Assembly (NCBI GenBank): GCA_964505785.1
Contig: CAZDJZ010000014.1
Location: 13,571-77,570 of the forward strand
Source: CAYRTV01 sp964505785
GTDB taxonomy: Bacteria; Acidobacteriota; Aminicenantia; Aminicenantales; Aminicenantaceae
DNA: 64,000 bases
Reading direction: 5' to 3'
Made by a program: the position numbers and the translations under genes
The notes under the pieces: model-generated
Databases searched by the model: none
What the model was told of the DNA's origin: nothing
The model's input: only the letters and a program-made list of their open reading frames with translations
In this document: positions 42,931-52,077 of the stretch, piece after piece
How positions within the stretch are numbered: position 1 is the stretch's first letter
Layout: each line of letters opens with the position of its first letter

Positions 42931-43775
42931 CTGTCGCCTTTCCGGATAGCCGCCCTGTCACTGAAATTATACGGCAGTGATAAACGTCCCCAAATGGTAC
43001 GAAGTTTCATCTCCCCTTTAAAAGAGCATGCGGCACTATCCTGCTGCAAGAGGGCATGAACATCTTTACCGACTTCATAAAAATTGATTAAAACTGGTAA
43101 TGAAAATTTCTTTTCTCCCCTTTTGGGAATGTTCTTATCACCCTCAATCCGGCCGTCATTGATGGAATGTCCGCCGATTTTCACGGAATAAATTATCCCA
43201 TCAACCATTAGTTCAAATCCATTTGGATTGGAAAAAGTGACTTCAAAGCTGAGGTCTGCCCCCCCGACGGTCAAAGTTTTAACATGTACAGCATCGAGGC
43301 GAACTTGCGGCTCCTTAAAAATGGGAAATTCCCCGCTAAATGAAAAGGGAATCCGGCCCCGCTCTCTTCGTCCATCGGAAAAACCCAGTTCTCCTCTCAT
43401 AAAGCATTGGACCATATCCTTATCCGCTGTTTCAGGAATCTCCCGGAACAGGAGGTCATAGGTGATTTTTACGGGAATTGCGATCATGGTATCTTGTCCC
43501 GCCGGAACCTGCAGGCCCTGATCCATAGGAAGGGAAAGATTTACATAGTCATCCTGGCCTATCAAGAATTGATACATGTAACCGGATAAATAATAGGAAT
43601 CAGAAGACGTATTGGACAGATTGACATAAAAAACCAACTTTAATCCTGAAGGGCTTAAATCCTGGACTTGTTTTTCCACTAAAGTCAGCTTGATGTCTTT
43701 TTTAGGATTTGCATGTAATGCCGGCAAGATTAAAATCAAACAAATCGCCGCCGGCCATATTGTTTTTTTCATCAT
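42927..43775 (-). CDS. Exported LEA14/WHy-domain protein
   Basis: This 282-residue protein has a signal peptide (about 1-22, ending LPALHANP). Two Ig-like segments follow (about 30-140 and 150-270), each with the LEA_2/WHy pattern of FYVNLSNTSSDSYYL and FEVTFSNPNGFELMVDGI, then VPAGQD / IPKRGEK and a helix-proximal end. WHy proteins stabilise others during stress or bind lipid-like molecules. It is coupled to a GT2, so a role at the cell surface is likely. Family placement by eye. Confidence 0.75.
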   Translation of the reverse strand: MMKKTIWPAAICLILILPALHANPKKDIKLTLVEKQVQDLSPSGLKLVFYVNLSNTSSDSYYLSGYMYQFLIGQDDYVNLSLPMDQGLQVPAGQDTMIAIPVKITYDLLFREIPETADKDMVQCFMRGELGFSDGRRERGRIPFSFSGEFPIFKEPQVRLDAVHVKTLTVGGADLSFEVTFSNPNGFELMVDGIIYSVKIGGHSINDGRIEGDKNIPKRGEKKFSLPVLINFYEVGKDVHALLQQDSAACSFKGEMKLRTIWGRLSLPYNFSDRAAIRKGDR

Positions 43776-44014
43776 GACAACCTCATTCGTTTTCGGTTAC
43801 GCTCAATCTAAATTTAAAGTTCTATTATAGCTGTATTTACTTTATTCGCAAATCCTGATTATTCATAAAACCGCCCACTTCCTTCTTCTGCTTTCTCAAA
43901 TGCATCACCCGCTGGGGCACGGCTCAATAACACGGAGCCCCTTGAGACCTTTTGAATGAACGCATCCATAATGGGGTTGAGGTTTAAGTTTTGAGATAAT
44001 AAGATAAATAGAAT

Positions 44015-44236
44015 ATGGCTGAGTCCCGCATAATTTTTCACGAGGGTTACAAAGGAAAAGAAACTCCGCGCATTTTTATTCGCGGCAATAAGCAATATGA
44101 AATTCAAATCAAAAAACGGGAACGCCGGCTGGATGTTTTGACCGGCAATACAATGGATTTGTTTTTCTGTCAGGCTGGGCCATATGCGTTTCAAGTGAGA
44201 GTTTTCCCCAGCGGAGAATACAAAATAAATGAATAA
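44015..44236 (+). CDS. Small conserved-looking hypothetical protein
   Basis: This 73-residue protein is beta-rich and charged. The pattern YKGKETPRIFIRGNKQYEI, LDVLTGNTMDLFFC and FPSGEYKI looks like a compact folded unit rather than a random frame. No SD precedes the ATG and no function can be given. It lies between the WHy gene and the CCA-type enzyme, next to an AT-rich repeat (43977-44000). Confidence 0.5.
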   Translation: MAESRIIFHEGYKGKETPRIFIRGNKQYEIQIKKRERRLDVLTGNTMDLFFCQAGPYAFQVRVFPSGEYKINE

Positions 44237-44351
44237 ACTTCAGATTTTCATTTTTATACTTAAATCTTAATCGCAAGTTTTCTCCCCTTTGGAGTTGAGT
44301 AAAGAATTATCGATTTCTTCAATTTCTTTTGTTATCATAGGGCAGGATACA

Positions 44352-45797
44352 ATGATGGAATCAAATAAAATCAATTTTCCGCATCGAAAGCTGTTCGTTG
44401 ATTTATTCCAGGATCATGTTTATGCTGTCGGCGGCTTTGTGCGGGACAGCCTTTTAGGCCGGAACGGTAAAGCTGAAGTGGATCTTGTAGTTACCCGGCA
44501 TTCCGTAGAAGAGATTTCCGAAGCTTTAAAGCCGTATGGCAAGGCCAATTTAGTCGGTAAAAGTTTCGGTGTCATTAAATTCACCATTAACAGCATCACA
44601 TATGATATTGCGTTGCCGCGTAAAGAATCCCCCCGGGCTGCATTGAAACGGGGTCATAAGGACTTCGATATCACTTCCGATCCCGAATTGCCCCTTAAGC
44701 ATGACCTTTACAGAAGAGATTTCCGGTGCAACAGCATGGCCGTCCGTCTGAGCGACGGAGAATTAATTGATCCTTTTTCAGGTAAAACGGATATCAAACA
44801 GAGAATTCTCCGGCTGACAAATCCTGAAACGTTTGCTGAAGACCCATTGCGCGTTTTGCGCGCCGCTCGATTTGCCTCCGTTTTAAACTTTTCTGTGGAC
44901 CCTGAAATTTATATGATTTCTAAATCAATTGATTTATCCGGACTGAGTGCAGAAAGAATCAATGAAGAATTATTCCGTATTCTGCTGGAATCAGACCGCC
45001 CTTCCAGAGGGCTGGAAGAACTATTCAAATTAAGCGCACTGAAACAATTATTCCCGGAACTCTACCATTTGACCTTGACTATTCAGGATTCATATTTTCA
45101 CCCCGAAAAAGACCGCTTCGGTCATCATACAGTATGGGTGCATACGAAAATTACGGTTGATCAAGCAAAGCGCCTGGCCGAAAAATTCATCGAGCCTCTG
45201 CCGAAAAAGCTTGCCTTTTTATTAGCTGCCTTATTTCACGATGCCGGCAAATCCGTGACTGCGGAATGGAGCTTTAAAAAAGGGCGAATGGTCATCACGA
45301 ACAACCGTCACGACATTCTCAGTGAACAAATCACCCGTGCTGCCTTTATTAGAATGAAGATTTTTTCCTGGAAGGGCCTGGATCTTAGAAAAATTGTATT
45401 TCCTCTCATCCGCTGCCATCACCGTTCCTCCGAACTTTGGCAAAGACGGAATGAAACCACAAAAAAAGCATTCAACCGGCTGGCGGCAGATGTTCATGGT
45501 GAAATTGAATTGTTGGTTTTCTTGGATATCGCTGACCGGGCCGGAAGAAATGAAACTCCTGTCAAAGGCTTAGACGAAGAAGCCAGGTGGCTCCTAAATA
45601 AATTTGATGAGCTTAATGTCAACCGCGAAACTATTTCGCCTCTTGTTATGGGTCGAGATTTGATCAAACTCGGAGTAAAGCCAGGTCCGGAAATGGGACG
45701 CCTTCTCAAACACTTATATCAGCTGCAACTCGATAATGAGTTTGAAACCAGGGAAAAAGGACTCAAAACAGCCAAAGCTTTAATCAACCGGAATTAG
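44352..45797 (+). CDS. CCA-adding/poly(A) polymerase-type nucleotidyltransferase with HD domain
   Basis: This protein of 481 residues has a class II tRNA nucleotidyltransferase head (VYAVGGFVRDSLLGR, RRDFRCNSMAVRL, DPFSGKTDIKQRILR, FAEDPLRVLRAARFAS). An HD-type domain follows (about 255-400, FGHHTVWVH and LAALFHDAGKSV). It should add or repair tRNA 3' ends. Odd: the catalytic DxD pair reads EVD (E42, D44). ATG 44352 (GGCAGGA upstream) preferred over TTG 44289. Whether it adds CC, A or CCA cannot be read off. Confidence 0.88.
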   Translation: MMESNKINFPHRKLFVDLFQDHVYAVGGFVRDSLLGRNGKAEVDLVVTRHSVEEISEALKPYGKANLVGKSFGVIKFTINSITYDIALPRKESPRAALKRGHKDFDITSDPELPLKHDLYRRDFRCNSMAVRLSDGELIDPFSGKTDIKQRILRLTNPETFAEDPLRVLRAARFASVLNFSVDPEIYMISKSIDLSGLSAERINEELFRILLESDRPSRGLEELFKLSALKQLFPELYHLTLTIQDSYFHPEKDRFGHHTVWVHTKITVDQAKRLAEKFIEPLPKKLAFLLAALFHDAGKSVTAEWSFKKGRMVITNNRHDILSEQITRAAFIRMKIFSWKGLDLRKIVFPLIRCHHRSSELWQRRNETTKKAFNRLAADVHGEIELLVFLDIADRAGRNETPVKGLDEEARWLLNKFDELNVNRETISPLVMGRDLIKLGVKPGPEMGRLLKHLYQLQLDNEFETREKGLKTAKALINRN

Positions 45798-45874
45798 ATC
45801 TGAATTCATCATGTGCATAATGTTCGATGAAACTTTAATTTCAGACTTTTGCAATGGATAAGGAGAATCAAGAC

Positions 45875-46858
45875 ATGAATATTTTAGTTACAGGAGGCGC
45901 CGGCTACATCGGATCGCATACGTGCAAGGCTTTGTTAAACGAAGGTTTTAATCTTATAATACTGGATAATTTTTCCACCGGCCGTGAGGAACTGATAACC
46001 GGTGGAAAAGTTATTCGCGCAGACTTGCAAAATTTGGATGCCGTCCGTAAAGTTTTTTTTGACCATGACATTTCTGCCGTATTCCATTTCGCCTCACTCA
46101 TTCAAGTGGGCGAATCCTACAGGGATCCCCATAAATATTATTCGGCTAACCTGCTGAATTTCCTCAATCTTCTCGATCCAATGCTGTCCTGCGGCATAGA
46201 TAAATTTATATTTTCCTCAAGCGCCGCTTGTTATGGAATTCCAAATAAAATCCCCATCGATGAACAGCATTCATGTCAACCCATCAACCCTTACGGCCAA
46301 ACCAAACTTTTTATAGAAAAAATACTTCAGGATTACACAAGGGCATATGGAATAAACTATGTATCTCTTCGATACTTCAATGCCGCCGGCGCAGATCCTC
46401 AAGGGAATTTAGGTGAAATGCATGACCCGGAAACTCACCTTATTCCCAATATTCTTCTTTCATTATTAAAGGGAAACAGCGAGCTCGAAGTGTTTGGAAT
46501 GGATTTCCCCACTGAAGACGGAACAGCAATCCGTGATTATATCCATGTTTCCGACCTGGCTGAAGCCCATGTCCTGGCCTTGAGATATCTTTTAGAGCAC
46601 GGCCAAAACCAAGTTTTTAATCTAGGGTCCAATCATGGCTTTTCTGTTCTGGATATCATCCGGACCGCAGAAAGTGTGACCGGCCGAAACATAAAATATG
46701 AAATAAAGCCGAAGCGTCAAGGAGACGTCCCGGTTCTTCTGGCATCAAATACAAAAGCCAAAAATATTCTGAATTGGAATCCTCAATTTTCTGATATTGA
46801 AACCATCATAAAAACCGCCTGGCAGTGGCACAGACGGTCTTTGCGTTTTGCGGGCTAA
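45875..46858 (+). CDS. galE: UDP-glucose 4-epimerase
   Basis: This 327-residue SDR epimerase has NAD motif VTGGAGYIGSHTCKALL, SSSAACYG, the catalytic Tyr-Lys in INPYGQTKLF, RYFNAAGADPQG and DYIHVSDLAEAHVLAL. ATG 45875 has AAGGAG about 10 nt upstream; ATG 45854 precedes that SD and is unlikely. It provides UDP-galactose for surface glycans. Confidence 0.95.
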   Translation: MNILVTGGAGYIGSHTCKALLNEGFNLIILDNFSTGREELITGGKVIRADLQNLDAVRKVFFDHDISAVFHFASLIQVGESYRDPHKYYSANLLNFLNLLDPMLSCGIDKFIFSSSAACYGIPNKIPIDEQHSCQPINPYGQTKLFIEKILQDYTRAYGINYVSLRYFNAAGADPQGNLGEMHDPETHLIPNILLSLLKGNSELEVFGMDFPTEDGTAIRDYIHVSDLAEAHVLALRYLLEHGQNQVFNLGSNHGFSVLDIIRTAESVTGRNIKYEIKPKRQGDVPVLLASNTKAKNILNWNPQFSDIETIIKTAWQWHRRSLRFAG

Positions 46859-46908
46859 CATGTTATATTTTTTTATTATGCTCTTATTCCGCCGTAAAGG
46901 AAATTCAT

Positions 46909-48720
46909 ATGCAGAAGGTAAAATCGAAAATCGTATTTATATTGTTACTTGGCATAAGCTTCTGGGGAACAGCTTGCGTAAAGCAGACACCTCCACCTCA
47001 AACTGAGCCATCCGTTTCTGAGGATAGAATGGAATCAACAAAAACGGAATCCGAGAGTGATTTAGATATCGAAGAAATTCAAACGGATCCGGAAATTCTT
47101 CAAGCGGATTGGATTGAATCCGGTCCGGAACAAGAAGAACCAGAAGATAAATCTCTGACTCCTCCCGAAATCCTGGAAGAAGCCATGCGCGCCTATCGCG
47201 AATCTATACAGGCATGGGACTGCGGAGATTTAGATGATGCGCTTGTATTCCTGGACGAGGCCTACAGCTTAATCCTTCGCATGGAAGTTTCCTCTGATTC
47301 GCGTTTTATTCAGGGCAAAAATGATCTGCGTTTGCTTATCGCTCAACGAATCCAGCAGATTTATACTTCACGGGCCGGCGCTATAGGGGGAAACAATGGA
47401 TCAATTCCTTTTATTGAAAATGAACACGTACAAAAAGAAATTAAAAGTTTTCAGACTAAAGAGAAGAAATCATTTTTGGCGGGATATAAACGCTCAGGCC
47501 TTTATAAAAATATGATATTAAAAGAATTAAGCGAAGAAGGTTTACCTGAAGAATTGGTCTGGATGCCTATGATAGAAAGTTGGTTCAAAGTCCGCGCATA
47601 CTCCAGGGCAAGGGCTTTGGGGTTATGGCAGTTTATATCTTCCACCGGGTATAGATTCGGATTAAAAAGAGACCGCTGGATTGACGAACGAATGGACCCT
47701 GAAAAATCAACCATTGCTGCAGTAAAATATTTAAAAGAACTGCATTCTTTCTTCGGAGACTGGACGACGGCCATCGCCGCCTACAATTGCGGTGAATTTC
47801 GTGTTCAGCGAGTCATAAAAAATCAAAGGATCAACTATCTGGATAATTTTTGGGATCTTTATCCAATGCTTCCCCGAGAAACAGCCCGGTTTGTTCCCCG
47901 TTTTATTGCCGTAAACTTGATTATAAACGACCCGGAAAAATATGGGATGGACCTTCCGGAGCCGGACCCGCCTATATCATACAGTAACATCCCGGTGAAT
48001 CAGCCTGTTAAACTGGCTTCCTTATCGCAAAAACTCGGACTTTCTGAAAAAACTCTGGCGGAAATGAATCCTGAATTAAGACATTATTCCACCCCTGATC
48101 ACGAGTATATGCTTAAAGTCCCGGTTTCTCTGGCGGATAATGCCATTTCTGCCGTCAAAGAACTTCCCCGCTGGATTCCCCCGGAAGCCACCTATGTCAT
48201 TCATTATGTCCGCAGGGGTGAGACTGTATCTCAAATCGCATCCCGTTACAGCACTTCTATTTCAGCCATCGGAAGATTGAATAATTTAGGAAGCCGTTAT
48301 TTGATACGACCCGGCCAGCGCTTGAAAGTCCCCAGCCGCAGCGGCAGCACCCAATCCGCATCCGTACGCTCACGTCCGCTCAGTAAGGATGGGGATAGAT
48401 TGATCTACGAGGTCCGCCGCGGGGATTCGCTCTACGTTATCGCAAACGCCTTCAATACCTCTGTCAACACATTGAAGAATCTCAATAATCTTAACGGCGA
48501 TCTGCTTAAAGTTGGACAAAAACTGGTTATCAGGAAGGGTGCCCCGGAAGGATCTGCGTTTTATGTCGTCAAGACTGGTGATACTCCGTACGAAATTGCC
48601 CATAAGTATGGGATGAGTCTACAGGAATTTTTGACTCTTAACGGATTAACTGTGCGATCAAAGATCTATCCCGGTCAAAAAGTCTGGGTTAACCCTATCG
48701 GTAATAATTCTTCTGAATAA
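46909..48720 (+). CDS. mltD: MltD-like lytic transglycosylase lipoprotein with three LysM domains
   Basis: This 603-residue protein has a lipoprotein signal (about 1-20, GISFWGTAC, lipobox Cys), an acidic linker, then the SLT catalytic domain (about 200-330). In that domain the catalytic Glu lies in MIESWF, followed by ALGLWQFISSTGYRFGL and AIAAYNCGE. Three LysM repeats follow (about 430-600: HYVRRGETVSQIA, YEVRRGDSLYVIA, YVVKTGDTPYEIA). It cleaves peptidoglycan at the outer-membrane inner face. ATG 46909 with AAAGGAAA upstream; the longer frame from 46825 lies in galE. Confidence 0.94.
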   Translation: MQKVKSKIVFILLLGISFWGTACVKQTPPPQTEPSVSEDRMESTKTESESDLDIEEIQTDPEILQADWIESGPEQEEPEDKSLTPPEILEEAMRAYRESIQAWDCGDLDDALVFLDEAYSLILRMEVSSDSRFIQGKNDLRLLIAQRIQQIYTSRAGAIGGNNGSIPFIENEHVQKEIKSFQTKEKKSFLAGYKRSGLYKNMILKELSEEGLPEELVWMPMIESWFKVRAYSRARALGLWQFISSTGYRFGLKRDRWIDERMDPEKSTIAAVKYLKELHSFFGDWTTAIAAYNCGEFRVQRVIKNQRINYLDNFWDLYPMLPRETARFVPRFIAVNLIINDPEKYGMDLPEPDPPISYSNIPVNQPVKLASLSQKLGLSEKTLAEMNPELRHYSTPDHEYMLKVPVSLADNAISAVKELPRWIPPEATYVIHYVRRGETVSQIASRYSTSISAIGRLNNLGSRYLIRPGQRLKVPSRSGSTQSASVRSRPLSKDGDRLIYEVRRGDSLYVIANAFNTSVNTLKNLNNLNGDLLKVGQKLVIRKGAPEGSAFYVVKTGDTPYEIAHKYGMSLQEFLTLNGLTVRSKIYPGQKVWVNPIGNNSSE

Positions 48721-48726
48721 TTTTTT

Positions 48727-48779
48727 ACCTGATCTTTTTTTCATCCCTGAATTGCCTCAGATATAGATTAAGATCAGGT
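48727..48779. other. Inverted repeat between convergent mltD and rplQ
   Basis: ACCTGATCTT at 48727-48736 and AAGATCAGGT at 48770-48779 are perfect 10-bp arms with a loop of 33 bases. It lies between two convergent operons, where a bidirectional terminator is expected, but no T-run follows on either transcript (on the leftward one the hairpin is followed by A residues). Confidence 0.5.
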
Positions 48780-48782
48780 TAA

Positions 48783-49205
48783 TCAACGCCGTTTCGCAGC
48801 CGCCTTGGCTTTTTCAGCTGTGCTTTCTTTTTTCTTGGATTTTTTTTCAAATTCTTTTCCGACCATCTCTAATACCGCCATGTCTGCTCCGTCGCCGACT
48901 CTTTGTGCAAGCTTAACAATCCGTGTATATCCGCCTGGACGTTCTACAAACCTGGGACCGATATCCTCAAATAATTTCTTCACTACATCTTTTTTATAAA
49001 TATATCGTAATGCACGGCGTCGATGATGCAGGTTGTCTTCTTTTCCTAATGTAATTATTTTTTCCGCAACCGGTCGTGTCGCTTTTGCTTTAGCCAGTGT
49101 TGTCGTGATCCTTTCCTTTTCTAAGAAGGATGTCACTAAATTCCGCAGTAAGGCTTTCCTCTGTGAACTGGGCCGGCCCAGTTTATGTCTTTTCTGATGC
49201 CTCAT
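48783..49205 (-). CDS. rplQ: Ribosomal protein L17
   Basis: 140-residue large-subunit protein starting MRHQKRHKLGRPSSQRKALLRN, the usual N-terminus, with a Lys/Ala-rich tail (about 120-140). Last gene of the alpha operon; ATG overlaps the rpoA stop as ATGA. Confidence 0.97.
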   Translation of the reverse strand: MRHQKRHKLGRPSSQRKALLRNLVTSFLEKERITTTLAKAKATRPVAEKIITLGKEDNLHHRRRALRYIYKKDVVKKLFEDIGPRFVERPGGYTRIVKLAQRVGDGADMAVLEMVGKEFEKKSKKKESTAEKAKAAAKRR

Positions 49206-50230
49206 TCTTCTTCTCCTTCCTCTTCACTTTCTTTCTGGAGTTCTTCAATTCTTTCCAGTAAATTGGGTTGCAATTCCATATTCAGGTCCAATCCAAGATC
49301 AGTCAACGTTTCTTTGATCTCCGTCAAAGACTTCCTGCCGAAATTTTTTGTTTTAAGAAGTTCTTCCTCGTTCTTTTGGACTAATTCATATATATATTCA
49401 ATTCCGGCTGACCGGAGACAGTTGTTCGATCGAACAGAGAGTTCCAGATGATCAATTGACCTGGAAAGGATATCAATCCTTTCGTAATGAGGAATTTCGG
49501 TTTTTTCTTTCTTATCTTCGCTTTCTGAAGGCTCATCCACAACATCAAGAAAAATGATTAAATGGTCACGAAGAAGCTTGGCTGCTTTGGAGACAGCATC
49601 TTTAGGGCGAATCGCTCCAGTTGTCCATACTTCCAGATCCAGCCTTTCATAATCAATTCTTTTCCCCACACGTGCAGGTTCGACCTTATAATTCACACGG
49701 CTGACCGGAGAATGCGAAGAATCAATAGGAATAAAATCCACACCTAAATCTTCTTTGAAATTTTGATCAGCCGGAACATATCCCCGGCTTTTTTCTACAA
49801 TCATCTCAATATCCAAAGAGCCATCTTTATCCAAAGAAGCAACATGGACATCAGGGTTCAATATTTCTATATCCGCATGATGCGAAATATCGCTGGCCTT
49901 GACATCGTTTGGCCCATCTATTTTGAGAGTCATTGTATTTGTTCCGCTTCCCTTCATTTTCAGCCGTAAATTTTTCAAATTCAGAATAATATCAGTGACA
50001 TCCTCAACAACTCCGGGAATGGTAGAGAATTCATGCAGCACGCCTTGAATACGAACATTGGTAATAGCGGCTCCTTCTATAGAGGCCAGAAGAATACGTC
50101 TCATTGCATTGCCTATTGTGATTCCATATCCGCGCTCAAATGGCTGTGCATAAAACTTTCCATACACCTCCGATAATGTATCTTGATCGCATTCCAAGTA
50201 TCTCGGTCTCTGAAATCCTGTTTCTGTCAT
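49202..50230 (-). CDS. rpoA: RNA polymerase alpha subunit
   Basis: 342-residue subunit that nucleates polymerase assembly. The NTD (about 1-230) has YGITIGNAMRRILLASIEGAAIT; the CTD (about 255-325) has LELSVRSNNCLRSAGIEYI and NFGRKSLTEIKETL, the DNA/activator-binding surface. A Glu-rich tail follows. Typical position between rpsD and rplQ. Confidence 0.97.
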   Translation of the reverse strand: MTETGFQRPRYLECDQDTLSEVYGKFYAQPFERGYGITIGNAMRRILLASIEGAAITNVRIQGVLHEFSTIPGVVEDVTDIILNLKNLRLKMKGSGTNTMTLKIDGPNDVKASDISHHADIEILNPDVHVASLDKDGSLDIEMIVEKSRGYVPADQNFKEDLGVDFIPIDSSHSPVSRVNYKVEPARVGKRIDYERLDLEVWTTGAIRPKDAVSKAAKLLRDHLIIFLDVVDEPSESEDKKEKTEIPHYERIDILSRSIDHLELSVRSNNCLRSAGIEYIYELVQKNEEELLKTKNFGRKSLTEIKETLTDLGLDLNMELQPNLLERIEELQKESEEEGEEE

Positions 50231-50312
50231 GATGCCTCCTGTTTCCGTGCCTCAGTTTAATATAATCCGGAATGCCAAAAAACCGGATCAAACTTGCTTA
50301 TCTATTTTTTCC

Positions 50313-50939
50313 TTATTTCGAGTATAACTCGACTATGAGCCGTTCTTCAATCGGAATGGTTACATCTTCCCTGGAGGGATATGAAACCACACGAATCTTC
50401 ATGTTTTCCCGATCAATATCCAGCCAGGCTGGAACGACTTTCCCTTCATGTGATTCTATCACCGCGGAAATGTCTTCATTTTTCTCCGAATTCTCCATTA
50501 CAGTGATCACATCTTCTTTTTCAACCATCATTGATGGAGCATTGATCTTATGTTCATTGACCCGGAAATGCCCATGAACGATCATTTGGCGGGCATGCGG
50601 ACGGGAATGAGCAAATCCAGCTAAAGCGAGTACATTATCCATCCGTCTTTCCAGCATGGACAAAAGATTTTCTCCGGTTACACCTTTTTTACTGTCAGCA
50701 CGGGTAAAGAAAAGATGAAACTGGCCTTCATTCATTCCATAATATCTCTTAAGCTTCTGCTTTTCTCTTAGCTGGATTCCATATCCGAGAATTCTCCGTC
50801 TCCGCCTGCCATGTTCGCCAGGAGGATATGGCCTTCTTTCAACCGGACATTTATCCGTCAGGCATTTGTGCCCTTTAAGAAAAAGCTTTGTTTTTTCAAC
50901 TCTGCATAATCGACAAATTCGTTCTCTATTTCTTGCCAT
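50313..50939 (-). CDS. rpsD: Ribosomal protein S4 (zinc-ribbon form)
   Basis: 208-residue small-subunit primary binder. The N-terminal CRLC...CLTDKC cysteines (about 9-31) make this the C+ zinc form; the S4 domain (about 98-160) has LERRMDNVLALAGFAHSRPHARQMI. Known in other bacteria to autoregulate the alpha operon. Confidence 0.97.
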   Translation of the reverse strand: MARNRERICRLCRVEKTKLFLKGHKCLTDKCPVERRPYPPGEHGRRRRRILGYGIQLREKQKLKRYYGMNEGQFHLFFTRADSKKGVTGENLLSMLERRMDNVLALAGFAHSRPHARQMIVHGHFRVNEHKINAPSMMVEKEDVITVMENSEKNEDISAVIESHEGKVVPAWLDIDRENMKIRVVSYPSREDVTIPIEERLIVELYSK

Positions 50940-50953
50940 CCTTATCTCCTTAA

Positions 50954-51346
50954 TTAAACCCGGCGTCTCTTTCTCTGGCGGCAGCCATTATGAGGAATAG
51001 GAGTTACGTCCCGGATGGATTTAATTACCAAGCCGGCAGCCTGCAGCGATCTGATAGCGGATTCACGGCCAGCTCCAGGTCCCTTTACCTTAACATCCAC
51101 ATAACGAACACCGCTTTCCTGAGCTCTATCCCCAACCTCTTTGGCTGCGATCTGAGCGGCAAAAGGGGTTCCTTTTCGCGCACCTTTGAATCCTGCAGTT
51201 CCTGAGCTGCCCCAGCAGACTGCATTTCCTTCCTTATCAGATATCGTAATTATCGTATTATTAAAAGTGGACTGTATATCCGCTGTTCCGTATCCAATAT
51301 CTTTTCTTATCTTCTTTTTCTTCGTTTTTCGTTTTGGCTTGGGCAT
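50954..51346 (-). CDS. rpsK: Ribosomal protein S11
   Basis: 130-residue platform protein of the 30S subunit; ADIQSTFNNTIITISD and KGPGAGRESAIRSLQAAG are diagnostic, and the C-terminus ends in VTPIPHNGCRQRKRRRV. Lies 9 bp after rpsM. Confidence 0.97.
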   Translation of the reverse strand: MPKPKRKTKKKKIRKDIGYGTADIQSTFNNTIITISDKEGNAVCWGSSGTAGFKGARKGTPFAAQIAAKEVGDRAQESGVRYVDVKVKGPGAGRESAIRSLQAAGLVIKSIRDVTPIPHNGCRQRKRRRV

Positions 51347-51355
51347 ATAATTCTC

Positions 51356-51718
51356 CTATTTCTTTATACTGCGGCCATGCGGTCCCTTCCGCGTCCTGGC
51401 ATTAGTTTTTGTTCGCTGACCTCTCACCGGCAGTCTCCTTTTATGCCGAAGTCCCCGGTAAGATCCAATATCCATAAGCCTCTTGATGTTTCCGGAAATT
51501 TCTTTCCGTAAATCACCCTCGATCTTTTCCCGTTTTTCGATAATCTGACGGATTTTATTGATCTCTTCTTCACTGAGGTCTTTGACTCTTTTGTCCTTAT
51601 CAATATTGACTTCTTCCAGGATCCGGTTGGATTTGGAGCGGCCTATCCCAAAAATATAGGTCAGCCCGATTTCGATTCTTTTATCGTTGGGAAGGGTTAT
51701 TCCTGCTATTCTTGCCAT
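51356..51718 (-). CDS. rpsM: Ribosomal protein S13
   Basis: 120-residue 30S head protein beginning MARIAGITLPNDKRIEIGLTYIFGIG, with RGLRHKRRLPVRGQRTKTNARTRKG at the basic end, which contacts the P-site tRNA and 16S rRNA. Confidence 0.97.
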   Translation of the reverse strand: MARIAGITLPNDKRIEIGLTYIFGIGRSKSNRILEEVNIDKDKRVKDLSEEEINKIRQIIEKREKIEGDLRKEISGNIKRLMDIGSYRGLRHKRRLPVRGQRTKTNARTRKGPHGRSIKK

Positions 51719-51729
51719 TTTAACCTCAT

Positions 51730-51843
51730 TTAACCTTGTTTTTGTTTATGTTTTGGATTTGTACAGATTATTCGCAACACTCCATTGCGTTTAATAATCC
51801 GGCAATTCCGACACATTTTTTTTATTGATGATCTTACTTTCAT
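51730..51843 (-). CDS. rpmJ: Ribosomal protein L36 (zinc form)
   Basis: A 37-residue gene read directly from the sequence: starts MKVRSSIKKMCRNCRIIKR and ends NPKHKQKQG. Zinc ligands are C11, C14, C27 and H32, the C+ type. It sits 11 bp before rpsM and 15 bp after infA, the expected place in the alpha operon. Confidence 0.95.
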   Translation of the reverse strand: MKVRSSIKKMCRNCRIIKRNGVLRIICTNPKHKQKQG

Positions 51844-51858
51844 AACACTTATCCTCTT

Positions 51859-52077
51859 TTATTTATATCTATATATAATTCTTCCTTTAGTGAGATCATA
51901 TGGAGAAAGCTCTACCATTACCTTGTCTCCGGGCAAAATCCGGATAAAATACTTGCGCATTTTCCCTGAAATATGCGCCAATATCTGATGTTTATTGGCT
52001 AGCTCAACCTTAAACATCGCATTCGGAAGTGTCTCGATAACGGTTCCTTCCGTTTCGAAAACATCCTTTTTAGGCAT
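51859..52077 (-). CDS. infA: Translation initiation factor IF-1
   Basis: 72-residue OB-fold factor: EGTVIETLPNAMFKVEL, ILAHISGKMRKYFIRILPGDKVMVELSPYDLTKGRI is the family core. ATG 52077 (MPKKDVFETEG) has AAAGGAG upstream; the longer frame to 52119 overlaps map and is not used. Overlaps the map stop by 8 bp. Confidence 0.96.
   Translation of the reverse strand: MPKKDVFETEGTVIETLPNAMFKVELANKHQILAHISGKMRKYFIRILPGDKVMVELSPYDLTKGRIIYRYK

Noticed and set aside
43908..43945. GGCTC/GAGCC hairpin after the WHy gene promoter region
   Set aside because: Only five pairs and no T-run; likely chance.
44289..44351. Longer N-terminus for the CCA-type enzyme from TTG 44289
   Set aside because: The extra 21 residues match nothing in the family, and ATG 44352 has a plausible SD.
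46825..46908. Longer start for the MltD-like gene
   Set aside because: It overlaps galE and would bury the lipoprotein signal; ATG 46909 has an SD and a clean lipobox.
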